From positions 1-64,000 of the forward strand of contig JAVBRM010000011.1 in assembly GCA_031548025.1 (NCBI GenBank): DNA of 64,000 nucleotides, given 5' to 3'. The translations under genes and the position numbers were made by a program. How positions within the stretch are numbered: position 1 is the first letter of the stretch; each line of letters opens with the position of its first letter. The DNA comes from UBA5239 sp031548025. Lineage in GTDB: Bacteria > Verrucomicrobiota > Lentisphaeria > Victivallales > Victivallaceae. This document shows, one piece after another, positions 25,209-34,510 of this stretch. The notes beneath the pieces were generated by a model. The model was not told the origin of the DNA, did no database searches, and worked only from the letters and a program-made list of their open reading frames with translations.

Positions 25209-26768
25209 TCACTTCCGGGTGATTTTTCTCGAAAACATACCGAAAAGCTCGAAAAGTTCCGGGCAGCGGCAGATAATTGAAAAAATCAGGAAAATCAGTC
25301 CGAAGAGAGTCGCACCGGCTATCAGCGGGAAAATCCCCCCGAAATAGGAGTATTTGGTCACTAACGGGTAGATCACATAAGCCAGACCGGCCGCGCTGAA
25401 GGAAAGCACCGCGCTCCGGGCCATGCTGAAAGAAACCGGGGACATTCGCAAAGAGTGGCCGACCCGGCGCTTGAGAATCAGCAGCAGCATGGCGTTGTTT
25501 GCCATCGATGAAATGACGGTAGCCAAGGCGATCCCCCCCTGCCGGAGAAACTGCATCAGGATCAGGTTTAGAATGATATTGAGGGCAATGGCGCAGAGCC
25601 CGACCTGGACCGGCGTTTTCATTTCCTTGCGGGCATAAAAGGTATTGACGATGATTTTGAATGAACAGAAAAAGGGGATGCCCAGCGAATAAAAGAGCAT
25701 GGCGAAGGCGGTTTCCTTGAGGTCGCTTTCGGTGAAACGGCCATGCAGGAGCAGGCGCTGGATGATTTCGGTGCGGAAAATGATCATAAAAGCGGCTGTC
25801 GGCAGCGACAAATAGTAGAGATGGCGCAAACCCAGGCGCAATTGGGCCAGCATACCCTCGATATCGCCTTTGCTGATGGCGTGGGACATCTCGGAAAGGA
25901 GAACGCTGCTGATGGAGACGGCGAATACACCGACCGGAAAATAGACCAGCCGTTCACTGAATTCGAGGGCGGATACCGCCTGGGCTCCAAGCCACGACGC
26001 GAGTACACGGTCGACAATGACGCTGATCTGGTAGGCCGACGCCCCGAGGACACCGGGAAGGGCCAGACGCCAGAGTTCTTTGATCACGGGAAGGTTGTGG
26101 ACATTTTGCCAGCGAAATTTCGGCAGAATCTTGTTCCATTTCATCAGGGCGAGCATCATGATGAACTCAGCGATGCCGGAAAACAGTACCGCGTACGAGA
26201 GCCACTGGAGGATATCGTAATCGGAACCATGGATATACGGAATCAGGAGCATGACGCCGATCATGAAGACATTCAGGAACAGCGCGCCGAGGGCCGGCAG
26301 GAAAAACACCCTGACGGCATTGAGGATGGAGCCGAAAATGCCGACGAGGCACATCATAAAAATATAGGGCGACAATAGCGGAATCAACCGGCACGCCAGG
26401 CGGGCGTGTTCGCTGGTGACGAATTCACCGACGATGATGGCGGTAAAAGCGGTAATGATCGAAATGATCGCCAAGAGCAGTCCAAGCCAGAAAAAAATAG
26501 CATTTAACTGACGTTTGGAGACTTCCGGCCCGGATTTTTCCATGGTGGATGAGATCATGGGGACCAGGGCCTGGGCCAAGGCGCCTTCGCCTAAAATACG
26601 GCGGAAAATATTGGCGACAGTGAAAGCCAGCACCCAGCCGGCTTTGAGAGTGCCGCCGCCGAGGGCGTTGGCCTCGAGGATAATCCGCAGAAAACCTAAA
26701 ATACGGCTGAGGAGGTTGGCAAACACTACCCCCATCGAGCTTTTCAGAATCCTGTGGTGTTCACTCAT
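25209..26768 (-). CDS. murJ: Lipid II flippase MurJ
   Basis: A 519-residue polytopic membrane protein of the MviN/MurJ family, which flips undecaprenyl-linked peptidoglycan precursor across the inner membrane. The N-terminus (FANLLSRILGFLRIILEANALG) is the hallmark: conserved Arg residues in TM1 line the cavity. RRILGEGALAQALVP and RVLASWLGAQAVSALEFSERL are further conserved stretches. About 14 hydrophobic segments are visible, the family's usual number. It starts 15 bp after the ychF stop, so the two are co-transcribed leftward. The three tRNAs lie about 100 bp beyond its stop. Confidence 0.93.
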   Translation of the reverse strand: MSEHHRILKSSMGVVFANLLSRILGFLRIILEANALGGGTLKAGWVLAFTVANIFRRILGEGALAQALVPMISSTMEKSGPEVSKRQLNAIFFWLGLLLAIISIITAFTAIIVGEFVTSEHARLACRLIPLLSPYIFMMCLVGIFGSILNAVRVFFLPALGALFLNVFMIGVMLLIPYIHGSDYDILQWLSYAVLFSGIAEFIMMLALMKWNKILPKFRWQNVHNLPVIKELWRLALPGVLGASAYQISVIVDRVLASWLGAQAVSALEFSERLVYFPVGVFAVSISSVLLSEMSHAISKGDIEGMLAQLRLGLRHLYYLSLPTAAFMIIFRTEIIQRLLLHGRFTESDLKETAFAMLFYSLGIPFFCSFKIIVNTFYARKEMKTPVQVGLCAIALNIILNLILMQFLRQGGIALATVISSMANNAMLLLILKRRVGHSLRMSPVSFSMARSAVLSFSAAGLAYVIYPLVTKYSYFGGIFPLIAGATLFGLIFLIFSIICRCPELFELFGMFSRKITRK

Positions 26769-26783
26769 ATACTCAAGTTGGGG

Positions 26784-27884
26784 TTAAACCGAGAACCGGA
26801 CGTGAATGACATCACCGTCCTTAACCTCATATTCCTTGCCTTCAATACGGAGTTTACCGGCAGCCTGGGCTTTGCTCCAGCCACCGTATTCGACCATATC
26901 GTTATACGTTATAACTTCCATGCGGATAAATCCGCGCATCAGGTCGGTATGAATTTTGCCGGAGGCCTGCGGCGCAAGAGTACCGGCGGTGACGGTCCAG
27001 GCGCGGGATTCCATTTCACCCGCGGTAAAGAACGTAACATAATTCAGCAATTGATAGCCGGTCCGGATGACTTTGGCCAGTCCGGTTTCGGCAAGTCCGA
27101 GATCGTCGAGGAACATTTTGGCTTCTTCTTCGTCGAGTTGGCCGATTTCTTCTTCCATCTTGGCGCAGACCGGAATGACTTCGAGGTGATGCTGGGCCGC
27201 ATATTCGATCAGGGCCTGCGACTTGGGCTCCTTGCCCCAGGCTTTAAGGGTCTTTTCGTCGACATTGGCGCAGACGAAAGCGGGCATGGTACAGATCAGG
27301 CCAAGAGTTTTGACGATTTCACATTCGCGGGGATCTTCGCGGTTGAAGTCCGGCAAACGGCCGTCGCTGAGATCGGCAATCAGACGGGTAGCGAGGTCGA
27401 ACTCGGCTTTGAGCTCGGGGTCGCCGCTGCGCATCTGTTTTTTGGAGCGCTCCAAGCGTCTTTCGAGCATGTCGAGGTCGGCAAGCATCAGCTCGGTGAT
27501 AATGATTTCGAGGTCGCGTACCGGGTCGACTTCGCCCTGAACATGAACAACGTCGCCGTCATCGAACAGCCGAACAACGTGGGCGATGGCGTCGACACTG
27601 CGAATATGGCCGAGGAACTGGTTACCGAGCCCCTGTCCTTCGCTGGCGCCTTTGACCAGACCGGCGATATCGATGAATTTAAGCGAGGCCGGAACGATCC
27701 GCCCGGAGTGCTCGAGCTTGGACAAAACTTCCAGACGCGCGTCCGGCACCGGAACGATACCGGTATTGGGTTCAATGGTACAGAACGGGAAATTGGCGGC
27801 AGCCGCGCCGCCTTTGCATAAGGCATTGAACAAAGTCGATTTGCCGACGTTCGGCAGGCCGACGAAACCACAGGAAAAACTCAT
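26784..27884 (-). CDS. ychF: Ribosome-binding ATPase YchF
   Basis: A 366-residue Obg-family P-loop protein that prefers ATP over GTP and associates with ribosomes. Walker A is GLPNVGKST (residues 9-17), followed by NFPFCTIEPN in switch I. G3 is the DIAGLVKGASEGQGLGNQFL region and NVDEK replaces the GTP-specific NKxD, as is normal in YchF. The C-terminal TGS domain includes TFFTAGEMESRAWTV and ends in the expected VHVRFSV. Full length and well conserved. Confidence 0.96.
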   Translation of the reverse strand: MSFSCGFVGLPNVGKSTLFNALCKGGAAAANFPFCTIEPNTGIVPVPDARLEVLSKLEHSGRIVPASLKFIDIAGLVKGASEGQGLGNQFLGHIRSVDAIAHVVRLFDDGDVVHVQGEVDPVRDLEIIITELMLADLDMLERRLERSKKQMRSGDPELKAEFDLATRLIADLSDGRLPDFNREDPRECEIVKTLGLICTMPAFVCANVDEKTLKAWGKEPKSQALIEYAAQHHLEVIPVCAKMEEEIGQLDEEEAKMFLDDLGLAETGLAKVIRTGYQLLNYVTFFTAGEMESRAWTVTAGTLAPQASGKIHTDLMRGFIRMEVITYNDMVEYGGWSKAQAAGKLRIEGKEYEVKDGDVIHVRFSV

Positions 27885-27905
27885 AAATCAAAACTCCGTA
27901 ATAAG

Positions 27906-27929
27906 TAAAAACCCGCCGACAAGGCGGGT
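27906..27929 (-). terminator. Rho-independent terminator after the TIGR04073-like gene
   Basis: ACCCGCC (27911-27917) pairs with GGCGGGT (27923-27929) around GACAA. On the minus strand it is followed by TTTTT. It lies between the TIGR04073-like stop and the ychF start, so ychF has a separate promoter or depends on read-through. Confidence 0.8.
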
Positions 27930-27953
27930 ATAGAATTTAAGCTGAATCCCAGG

Positions 27954-28376
27954 TTACGGGGTAACAATGGAATCTTTGGGATAGAAGAAGTTAAACGCAT
28001 TGTGATCCAAGTCGATCACCCACTCCGGGTAGAGAATGGGACCATAACCCCAGGACGTTGTATCGATCGGATCATCCGCGCACCCCGGCAGCGGCATATA
28101 GAAAGTAGCGATTTCAACGACTCCGACCACTTCCCGGACGATAACGTGGAAAATACCGCTGAACACACCGTAAGTGATGGCCGCAATACCGCCCATGTCT
28201 TTGTTGACGTCATACGGACGGATCAGAATTTCCAACGGCCCGAAAGCCACGTTGGCCACACCGCGACCCAATTTCACCAAAGGATTACTTTGGAATTCTT
28301 CGGCACGAACCGTAGTTGCCGACATGCAAGCGCACAGGATTAATCCCGCCAATATGAGTTTACCCAAAAATTTCAT
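27954..28376 (-). CDS. Exosortase-system-associated protein (TIGR04073-like)
   Basis: A 140-residue exported protein with a signal peptide ending in TTVRA/EE. The mature part has KLGRGVANVAFGPLEI, ITYGVFSGIFHVIVREVVG, then VEIATFYMP and a C-terminal WGYGPILYPEWVID. This order (LGRG.AN...G..E, YG...G...REVVG, E..TFP) is the pattern of the TIGR04073 family found in PVC bacteria that carry exosortase/PEP-CTERM systems. No exosortase or sorting-signal protein was recognised nearby. It is transcribed alone, divergent from queF. Its biochemical role is unknown. Confidence 0.78.
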   Translation of the reverse strand: MKFLGKLILAGLILCACMSATTVRAEEFQSNPLVKLGRGVANVAFGPLEILIRPYDVNKDMGGIAAITYGVFSGIFHVIVREVVGVVEIATFYMPLPGCADDPIDTTSWGYGPILYPEWVIDLDHNAFNFFYPKDSIVTP

Positions 28377-28538
28377 TCAATCGCCCTTTTGTTATCTTCA
28401 ATTCAATGGATACAGGGGGTATCACCATGAATATAGCTTGTTAATGAAAAAAAATCAAGAACTTTCTCTTACATTTTTCGTATCTAATGATAAATTATAT
28501 GTTGATAATAATAAATTCAAATAAAAGGAAGGGCAAAG

Positions 28539-28985
28539 ATGGCAAAAAAAACCATGAAAAAAGCCGATCAACAGCGTTTTTCGTCTTTAACACTGCTGAA
28601 AGGTTCGTCGACGCGCTATGCGGAGAATCCCGCGGAGGCTAAACTTGAGACGTTTGACAACCTTTTCAGCGACCGGGATTACGTCATCACTTTCGACTGT
28701 CCGGAGTTTACTTCGCTGTGTCCGGTGACCGGGCAGCCGGATTTCGGGGAGATCACGTTGCGCTATATCCCGGATAAGAAATGCGTGGAAAGCAAGTCAT
28801 TGAAACTGTACTTGTTCGCGTTTCGCAACCACAACTCGTTCCACGAGGAAGTAGTCAACACCATTCTCGACGCGGTCGTGGATACTTGCAAACCGCGCCG
28901 CGCCGAGGTCGTCGGGAAATTCCGGCCGCGCGGTGGAATCGCCATTCATGTCAAAGCAACTTACGGAGATAAGATTGATGAATAA
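28539..28985 (+). CDS. queF: NADPH-dependent 7-cyano-7-deazaguanine reductase (QueF)
   Basis: A 148-residue type I QueF of the T-fold superfamily, which reduces preQ0 to preQ1 in queuosine synthesis. The catalytic Cys61 and Asp68 lie in SLCPVTGQPDFG; the NADPH-binding ESKSLKLYL motif is at 84-92, and the substrate-binding His102-Glu103 in FHEE. RBS AAGGAAGGG precedes ATG 28539. Its end overlaps the argJ start by 8 bp, so the two are translated together. No preQ1 riboswitch was found in the 162 bp upstream. No other queuosine gene is in the window. Confidence 0.96.
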   Translation: MAKKTMKKADQQRFSSLTLLKGSSTRYAENPAEAKLETFDNLFSDRDYVITFDCPEFTSLCPVTGQPDFGEITLRYIPDKKCVESKSLKLYLFAFRNHNSFHEEVVNTILDAVVDTCKPRRAEVVGKFRPRGGIAIHVKATYGDKIDE

Positions 28986-30207
28986 AAACATAACTGTGAT
29001 CGAAAACGGGGGCGTAACCAGCCCGGCCGGGTTCAAAGCCGCCGGCATCACCGCCGGCATCAAAGCCAGCGGCAAGCCGGATATGGCAATGGTTTTTTCG
29101 GAAAAACCGGCGGAATTTGCCGGGGCCTTCACCAGTTGCCTCTTTGCGGCTGCGCCGGTGCTGCTTGACCGCGAAAGATGCCTGAACAGCAAATTCATCC
29201 AGGCCGTGATCGTAAACAGCGGCAACGCCAACGCCTGTACCGGCAAGAAAGGTCTGGAATCCGCACGGCGGATGAGCGAGCTGGCGGCGGCGGAACTGGG
29301 CATCGCGCCGGAAGCGGTGATGGTTTCCTCCACCGGCCGGATCGGGGTTCAGTTGAACCTGGAGATCATCGGCAAGGGAATCAAAATGGCTGCCGGGGCC
29401 CTGAAAAGCGATGGTGGGCAGGAAGCCGCTCGCGCGATCATGACCACCGACACCGTGCCCAAATCAGCGGCGGTATCGTTTCAGGTGAACGGTAAAACAA
29501 TTACGATCGGCGGGATGACCAAGGGCGCGGGTATGATTTCCCCGAAAATGGTTCTGCCGCATGCCACCATGCTGTGCTATCTGACCACCGACGCCGCCGC
29601 GGATAACGAACTTCTCCGCGAAATGCTGGGCGAAGGGGTGGACGCTTCTTTCAACCGCATTACGATCGACAACGACATGAGCACCAACGACACCTGTTTG
29701 ATCATGGCGAATGGCGCATCCGGGGTCAGAATCATGAAGAACACTCCGGAAGCGGAACTTTTCCATGACGCGCTCAGTACGCTGATGAAGAAACTGGCGA
29801 TCGCGATGGTCAATGACGGCGAAGGCATCACCAAAGTGGTGACGGTGGAGATTTACGGCGCCGCCAATCGCGGGGACGCCGAGAAGGCCGCCCGCGCGGT
29901 AGCCAACTCCATGTTGTGCAAAACCGCCTGGTTCGGCGGCGACCCCAACTGGGGGCGGGTAGCGGCGGCGCTGGGATATTCCGGAGCCACATTCGCACCG
30001 GAAAAAGTCGATGTATTTTATAACGACAAGCCGGTCATCAAAGAAGGGCAGGACGCCGGAACTCCGGAGAAAGAACTTGCCGCGGTCATGGCCAACCGTG
30101 AATTCACCATCAAATGCATGCTGAATTGCGGCAATGTCGATTACAATATCTGGACCTCGGACCTGACTTACGAGTACGTGAAAATCAACGCCGAATATAC
30201 TACCTGA
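28978..30207 (+). CDS. argJ: Ornithine acetyltransferase/N-acetylglutamate synthase ArgJ
   Basis: A 409-residue N-terminal-nucleophile enzyme of arginine synthesis. It moves the acetyl group from N-acetylornithine to glutamate. The precursor cleaves itself between Ala196 and Thr197 in HATMLCYLTTDA; Thr197 becomes the nucleophile. SSTGRIG (117-123) forms the oxyanion-region Thr pair, and GDPNWGRVAAALGYSG and the C-terminal AEYTT are conserved. Four residues (VLPH) lie between the usual SPKM and ATML compared with the common xxPNMATML spacing. ATG 28978 has GGAG 9 nt upstream and lies inside the queF end. It overlaps the convergent glycosyltransferase gene by 8 bp. Confidence 0.95.
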   Translation: MNKNITVIENGGVTSPAGFKAAGITAGIKASGKPDMAMVFSEKPAEFAGAFTSCLFAAAPVLLDRERCLNSKFIQAVIVNSGNANACTGKKGLESARRMSELAAAELGIAPEAVMVSSTGRIGVQLNLEIIGKGIKMAAGALKSDGGQEAARAIMTTDTVPKSAAVSFQVNGKTITIGGMTKGAGMISPKMVLPHATMLCYLTTDAAADNELLREMLGEGVDASFNRITIDNDMSTNDTCLIMANGASGVRIMKNTPEAELFHDALSTLMKKLAIAMVNDGEGITKVVTVEIYGAANRGDAEKAARAVANSMLCKTAWFGGDPNWGRVAAALGYSGATFAPEKVDVFYNDKPVIKEGQDAGTPEKELAAVMANREFTIKCMLNCGNVDYNIWTSDLTYEYVKINAEYTT

Positions 30208-32443
30208 GCTTCTGCTCAATCAAATCGGCGGCAACTTCGGCGCGACGGTAGAAATCTGCTGTCGCGCCGTATTTTATTGCCTGCTTTTTCAGTGTATCCA
30301 GACGGGATGCGGAGAGAGCGTCCCGAAGCTGCCGGTTGAATTCTTCCTGATCGAACGGCTCCGGCAAAACGATTCCGCCGGATTCGGCGACATAGTTGCT
30401 GAAGCCACAGATTTCCGAACAGATAACCGGAAGTCCGACCGCGATGGCTTCGGTTAAAACCGTTCCGGCGGCTTCGTTGCGGGCGGGGTGGAGCATCAGA
30501 TCGGCGGCCAGCATCAATTCGAGGACATCGCTCCGGCTGCCCATGAACTGGACACGGTTTCCGGCATTGATATACGAAGCGAGACGAAGGTATTTCTCCT
30601 GCTTGTCATCGCCGACGACATAAAAACGTATTTTTTGAAACAACTCCGCCGGGAGGGAACCCAACGCCGCAATTACCCGGTCAACACCTTTCAAATGGTA
30701 ATTGGTACAGACCAGAATCAACATGACGTCATCGGGATTCAACCTCAGTTCGAGGCGCTTGGCGGCACGGATTTCATCGGCATTGTCCGGGCGGCAATAG
30801 GATCTGTCGATACCGGGCGGAAGATGATAAAATCTTGATTCCTGAGTATGATAAACCGCCATATAATCAACCTTCTGGCGTGGAGAAATATACATAATCC
30901 GGGTATTGCCGGACGGTTCAAAAACCGACCTTTCCTGCCGGTGAAAAATCTGATAACGGGGACGACACCGGATGTACGGTTCCGAATGCTTGGTGCGATC
31001 CACCAGAAAAATGCAGTTGTCGGCGGCAAAGTAAAAATCGAGGAACTTCATGCGATTGAAGCCAACTACTGTCGCAAATGTTTCCTGTTTGACAATTTCG
31101 CCGAATTTTCCCTCGAACTCCAAGGCTCTGCGTGGATTGGACAAGGATTTCAGCGGAACAATCCGAATATCCAACCAGTCCGGCCGGTCGCCTTCCCATG
31201 AGGCGGTAAAAGCGGTAACCCGGTGTCCGCGGCTGACGCACTCCTCCGCGATACGCAGAAAATCTCTCTGGAGCCCGCCATATGGAAAATATTTAAAGAG
31301 CGCGATGGCGATTTTTCCGGCGGCGTGCCTGGATTCGACTTTTTCTTCGAACAGATCCGCCGCGACCTCCGCCCGGCGGTAAAAATCCGCTTGAGCGCCA
31401 TATGCAAGCGCCTTGGCAGTGAGATCGGACAGGGACTCCAACGCCGTTACGAGCTTTTTATTCATATCCGCCTGGTCGAATGGCTCCTGGATAACCATAC
31501 CGCCGGAGTCGGCGACATAATTACTGAATCCGCAAACAGCAGTACTCAGCACGGGCAATCCGGCGGCAAGCGCCTCCACCAATACGGTGCCGGTAGCCTC
31601 GTCACGGGCCGGATGGACCATTAAATCGGCGGCCAACAGGAGTTCGGAGACGTCATTGCGCCCGCCGGTCAGGAAAACCCGGTCTTTCAGATTCAATTTT
31701 TCGGCAAGGATATCGCAACCGCCGGGAGGGCAAGCTCCAACCAGGTAAACCCGAGTCCGTTTTTTAAGCTCAGGCGGAAGTTCGGCCACGGCCTGGACAA
31801 CCCGGTCGCCGCCTTTTCTGCGGAAATCGGAACCGACCAGGATCAGCATGATATCATCAGCGTTCAAGCCGAGCTCCCGGCGCTTATCGGCTCGGACCTG
31901 ATCGGCATTGGCCGGACGGCGGCGGGAGATATCGATACCCGGCGGCAGATAGCGGAAATGGTTTTCCGGAGTGTGATATACCGCCATATACTCCTGTTTC
32001 TGCCGGGGCGTGATATACATGATAACCGTATTGCTGTCCGGAGTAAGCAATTTACGCTCCTGGCTATGGAAAATCCGGTAGCGGGGATTCAGTTGGATAT
32101 GCAATTCCGAATGTTTGAACCGGTCGGCCAGATGCATGCAATTGTCGGCGGCAAAGTAAAAATCGAGGTGTGCAATCCGGTTGAATCCGACGACGACGTC
32201 AAAATTTTCACGAGCGAGAGCCTTGCCGAATTTGGCTTCAAATTCCAGAACGGTTCCGGGATTGGTCCACGATTTCAGGGGAATAATCCTGATTTCCAGC
32301 CAGTCCGGCCGGTCGCCCGACCATGATCCGGTGAAAGCGACTACCCGATGTCCACGCCTGGCGCATTCTTCCGCCATACGCAGAAAATCACGCTGAAGCC
32401 CTCCAAACGGAAAATATTTGAAAAGGGCCATGGCGATTTTCAT
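30200..32443 (-). CDS. waaG: Tandem-duplicated WaaG-like glycosyltransferase (GT4 fusion)
   Basis: A 747-residue protein made of two complete copies of a WaaG/RfaG-like GT4 glucosyltransferase, about residues 1-370 and 377-747. Each copy begins with ALFKYFP(F/Y)GGLQRDFLR, the sugar-nucleotide-enzyme signature of LPS core WaaG, then VVGFNR, FYFAADNC, RIMYI(S/T)PRQK, LPPGID, and ends with the EX7E nucleotide-sugar site (EATGTVLVE; EAAGTVLTE) and ADFYRRAEVAADL. WaaG adds the first glucose to the LPS inner core. ATG 32443 is chosen; upstream residues fall inside typA. It lies 10 bp after typA on the same strand. Both halves look catalytically intact, so the protein may add two hexoses in sequence. 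Confidence 0.88.
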   Translation of the reverse strand: MKIAMALFKYFPFGGLQRDFLRMAEECARRGHRVVAFTGSWSGDRPDWLEIRIIPLKSWTNPGTVLEFEAKFGKALARENFDVVVGFNRIAHLDFYFAADNCMHLADRFKHSELHIQLNPRYRIFHSQERKLLTPDSNTVIMYITPRQKQEYMAVYHTPENHFRYLPPGIDISRRRPANADQVRADKRRELGLNADDIMLILVGSDFRRKGGDRVVQAVAELPPELKKRTRVYLVGACPPGGCDILAEKLNLKDRVFLTGGRNDVSELLLAADLMVHPARDEATGTVLVEALAAGLPVLSTAVCGFSNYVADSGGMVIQEPFDQADMNKKLVTALESLSDLTAKALAYGAQADFYRRAEVAADLFEEKVESRHAAGKIAIALFKYFPYGGLQRDFLRIAEECVSRGHRVTAFTASWEGDRPDWLDIRIVPLKSLSNPRRALEFEGKFGEIVKQETFATVVGFNRMKFLDFYFAADNCIFLVDRTKHSEPYIRCRPRYQIFHRQERSVFEPSGNTRIMYISPRQKVDYMAVYHTQESRFYHLPPGIDRSYCRPDNADEIRAAKRLELRLNPDDVMLILVCTNYHLKGVDRVIAALGSLPAELFQKIRFYVVGDDKQEKYLRLASYINAGNRVQFMGSRSDVLELMLAADLMLHPARNEAAGTVLTEAIAVGLPVICSEICGFSNYVAESGGIVLPEPFDQEEFNRQLRDALSASRLDTLKKQAIKYGATADFYRRAEVAADLIEQKLR

Positions 32444-32453
32444 AGGGCATCCC

Positions 32454-34265
32454 TTAGCTTTGTTTAGAGCTCTTTCGTCGTTTCCGCTCAAGCTCGGTCA
32501 GGTAGAGTTTACGCAGACGCATGCTTTGCGGAGTGATTTCGACCAGTTCGTCTTCTTCGATATACTCAAGAGCTTGTTCCAGCGACAATTTGCGGGCCGG
32601 AGCGATCTTCATATTGTGGTCGGAACCGGATGCGCGCATATTGGTCAATTGCTTGGCGCGCTGAATGTTGACCACGATATCGCCATCTTTGCAATTCTCG
32701 CCGATGATCATGCCTTCGTAACATTCGTCATTGGGTTCAATGAAAAAGAACCCGCGCTGCTGGAGCGCGTCGAGAGCGTAAGCCATGGCTTTGCCCTGGC
32801 CGGCACTGACGATGGACCCGGCGAGCCGGCGGGGAATTTCCCCGCGCATCGGTTCATAACAGAGATAACGGTGAGAAACAATCGCCTCACCGGTACTCAG
32901 GGTCAAGGCCCGGCTACGGAAACCGATCAGACCACGGGTCGGAATTTTGAATTCGATCAACTGACGGTCGCCGCGGGCTTCCATATTGATCATTTCGCCC
33001 TGGCGCTGACCGGCCAATTCGATGATTCTGCCGGAAAACTCATCGGGCACGTCCACCGAAAGAAGCTCAACCGGCTCCTGGAGCTGCCCGTCAATCTCTT
33101 TGCAGATAACCTGCGGGGGCGCGACGGCCATTTCATAACCTTCGCGGCGCATGGTTTCGATCAGGATCGAGAGGTGCAGAACGCCGCGGCCGCTGACTTT
33201 GAAACTTTCGCCGCCGCCCTCGCCTTCTTCCACCCGGAGAGCCACGTCTTTTTCCATTTCCTTGAAAAGTCTTTCGCGGAGGTGACGGCTGCTGACGTAT
33301 TTGCCTTCCTTGCCGTAGAACGGCGAGTCGTTGACGCGGAACGTCATGGAGATGGTCGGCTCGTCAACCGTAATCGGCGGCATGGCTTCGGGGTGCTCGG
33401 CGTCGCAGATGGTATCGCCGATATCGATGTTGGTCACCCCGACAATGGCGCACAAATCGCCGCAGGGCACGCTTTCCACTTCTTCGCGGGTCAATCCCTC
33501 GAAGGTAAATAATTGCTTGATTGAAATCGGCTTGACACTGCCGTCGCGTTTGATGATGACCAGCGGACGGTTGAGTGCCATGGTGCCGCGATGAACCCGA
33601 CCGATCCCGATCCGGCCGACATAGTCGGAATAATCGAGGGTGGTGACCTGCATCTGAATCGCCCCTTCATTGAACGGCGGTTGCGGAATATGCTTGATCA
33701 CCGCGTCCATCAGGGGAACGATCGAGGTCCGGGGATCGTCGAGATTGTTGACCACCCAGCCATCGCGCCCGCTGGCATAAAGCAACGGGAAATCGAGCTG
33801 GTTTTCATTGGCGTTCAGGTCGCAGAAGAGGTCGAATACTTTGTTGTAGACGGCCTGGGGGCGCGCATCCGGCTTGTCGATTTTGTTGATGACCACGATC
33901 GGCTTGAGTCCAAGCTGAAGGGCCTTATCAAGAACGAAGCGGGTTTGCGGCATGGGGCCTTCGGCGGAGTCGACCAGGAGGATGACGCCGTCGGCCAGGT
34001 TCAAGACGCGCTCGACCTGCCCGCCGAAGTCGCTGTGCCCGGGGGTGTCGATAACATTGATTTTGACGCCTTGATGCTGGATACTGATATTTTTCGAGAG
34101 AATGGTGATGCCGCGTTCGCGCTCGAGGTCGTTGTTGTCGAGGAAGCACTCATGCATTTCCTGATTTTCGCGGAACATTTTGGACTGCATCATGATCTTG
34201 TCGACGAGGGTAGTTTTGCCGTGGTCGACATGGGCGATAATTGCGATATTTCTAATTTCTTTCAT
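32454..34265 (-). CDS. typA: Ribosome-associated GTPase TypA/BipA
   Basis: A 603-residue translational GTPase related to EF-G and LepA that aids 50S assembly under stress. G1 is AHVDHGKTT (11-19), G2 includes RERGITILSKN, G3 is DTPGHSDFGG and G4 is NKIDKPDARP. The C-terminal BipA domain shows FRSRALTLSTGE and ALDALQQRGFFFIEPND. The start at ATG 34265 gives the standard MKEIRNIAIIAHVDHG; the longer reading is not needed. The promoter is at 34302-34329. It probably forms an operon with the WaaG-like gene 10 bp downstream. Confidence 0.96.
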   Translation of the reverse strand: MKEIRNIAIIAHVDHGKTTLVDKIMMQSKMFRENQEMHECFLDNNDLERERGITILSKNISIQHQGVKINVIDTPGHSDFGGQVERVLNLADGVILLVDSAEGPMPQTRFVLDKALQLGLKPIVVINKIDKPDARPQAVYNKVFDLFCDLNANENQLDFPLLYASGRDGWVVNNLDDPRTSIVPLMDAVIKHIPQPPFNEGAIQMQVTTLDYSDYVGRIGIGRVHRGTMALNRPLVIIKRDGSVKPISIKQLFTFEGLTREEVESVPCGDLCAIVGVTNIDIGDTICDAEHPEAMPPITVDEPTISMTFRVNDSPFYGKEGKYVSSRHLRERLFKEMEKDVALRVEEGEGGGESFKVSGRGVLHLSILIETMRREGYEMAVAPPQVICKEIDGQLQEPVELLSVDVPDEFSGRIIELAGQRQGEMINMEARGDRQLIEFKIPTRGLIGFRSRALTLSTGEAIVSHRYLCYEPMRGEIPRRLAGSIVSAGQGKAMAYALDALQQRGFFFIEPNDECYEGMIIGENCKDGDIVVNIQRAKQLTNMRASGSDHNMKIAPARKLSLEQALEYIEEDELVEITPQSMRLRKLYLTELERKRRKSSKQS

Positions 34266-34301
34266 AACATCCGTTGACTGCAATTGTTTAAGCAAGCCTG
34301 T

Positions 34302-34329
34302 AATATAGCACAAATTCGCTTATAAGCAA
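34302..34329 (-). promoter_or_regulatory. Promoter of typA
   Basis: On the minus strand TTGCTT (34329-34324) and TATATT (34307-34302) are 16 bp apart, ending 36 bp before the typA start. The remaining 180 bp up to the GH42-like stop show no clear feature. Confidence 0.55.
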
Positions 34330-34510
34330 TCACGAACGGAACTAATTTTGGATTTTATTTCACCAGAAGAAATCGGACCTGTCGGATGGCTTTGAGCGTA
34401 TAGCTACTCAAGTTATTTGCAATTTGATGTCGGGATAGCGGTTTTTTAAGCCTATGTTCCTGCTTACGCCCAAAAAATAATGCACGATTTGATGCAAAAA
34501 CTTAACTTTT

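Noticed and set aside
26754..27821. 355-codon plus-strand frame opposite ychF
   Set aside because: Mirror frame of a conserved gene; no recognisable protein features.
28377..28538. Possible preQ1 riboswitch upstream of queF
   Set aside because: Looked for the preQ1-I hairpin and A-rich tail; none is present.
34314..34510. Small gene or RNA between typA and the giant hydrolase
   Set aside because: Only the typA promoter is visible; no ribosome-binding site with an open frame and no clear hairpin with a T-run.
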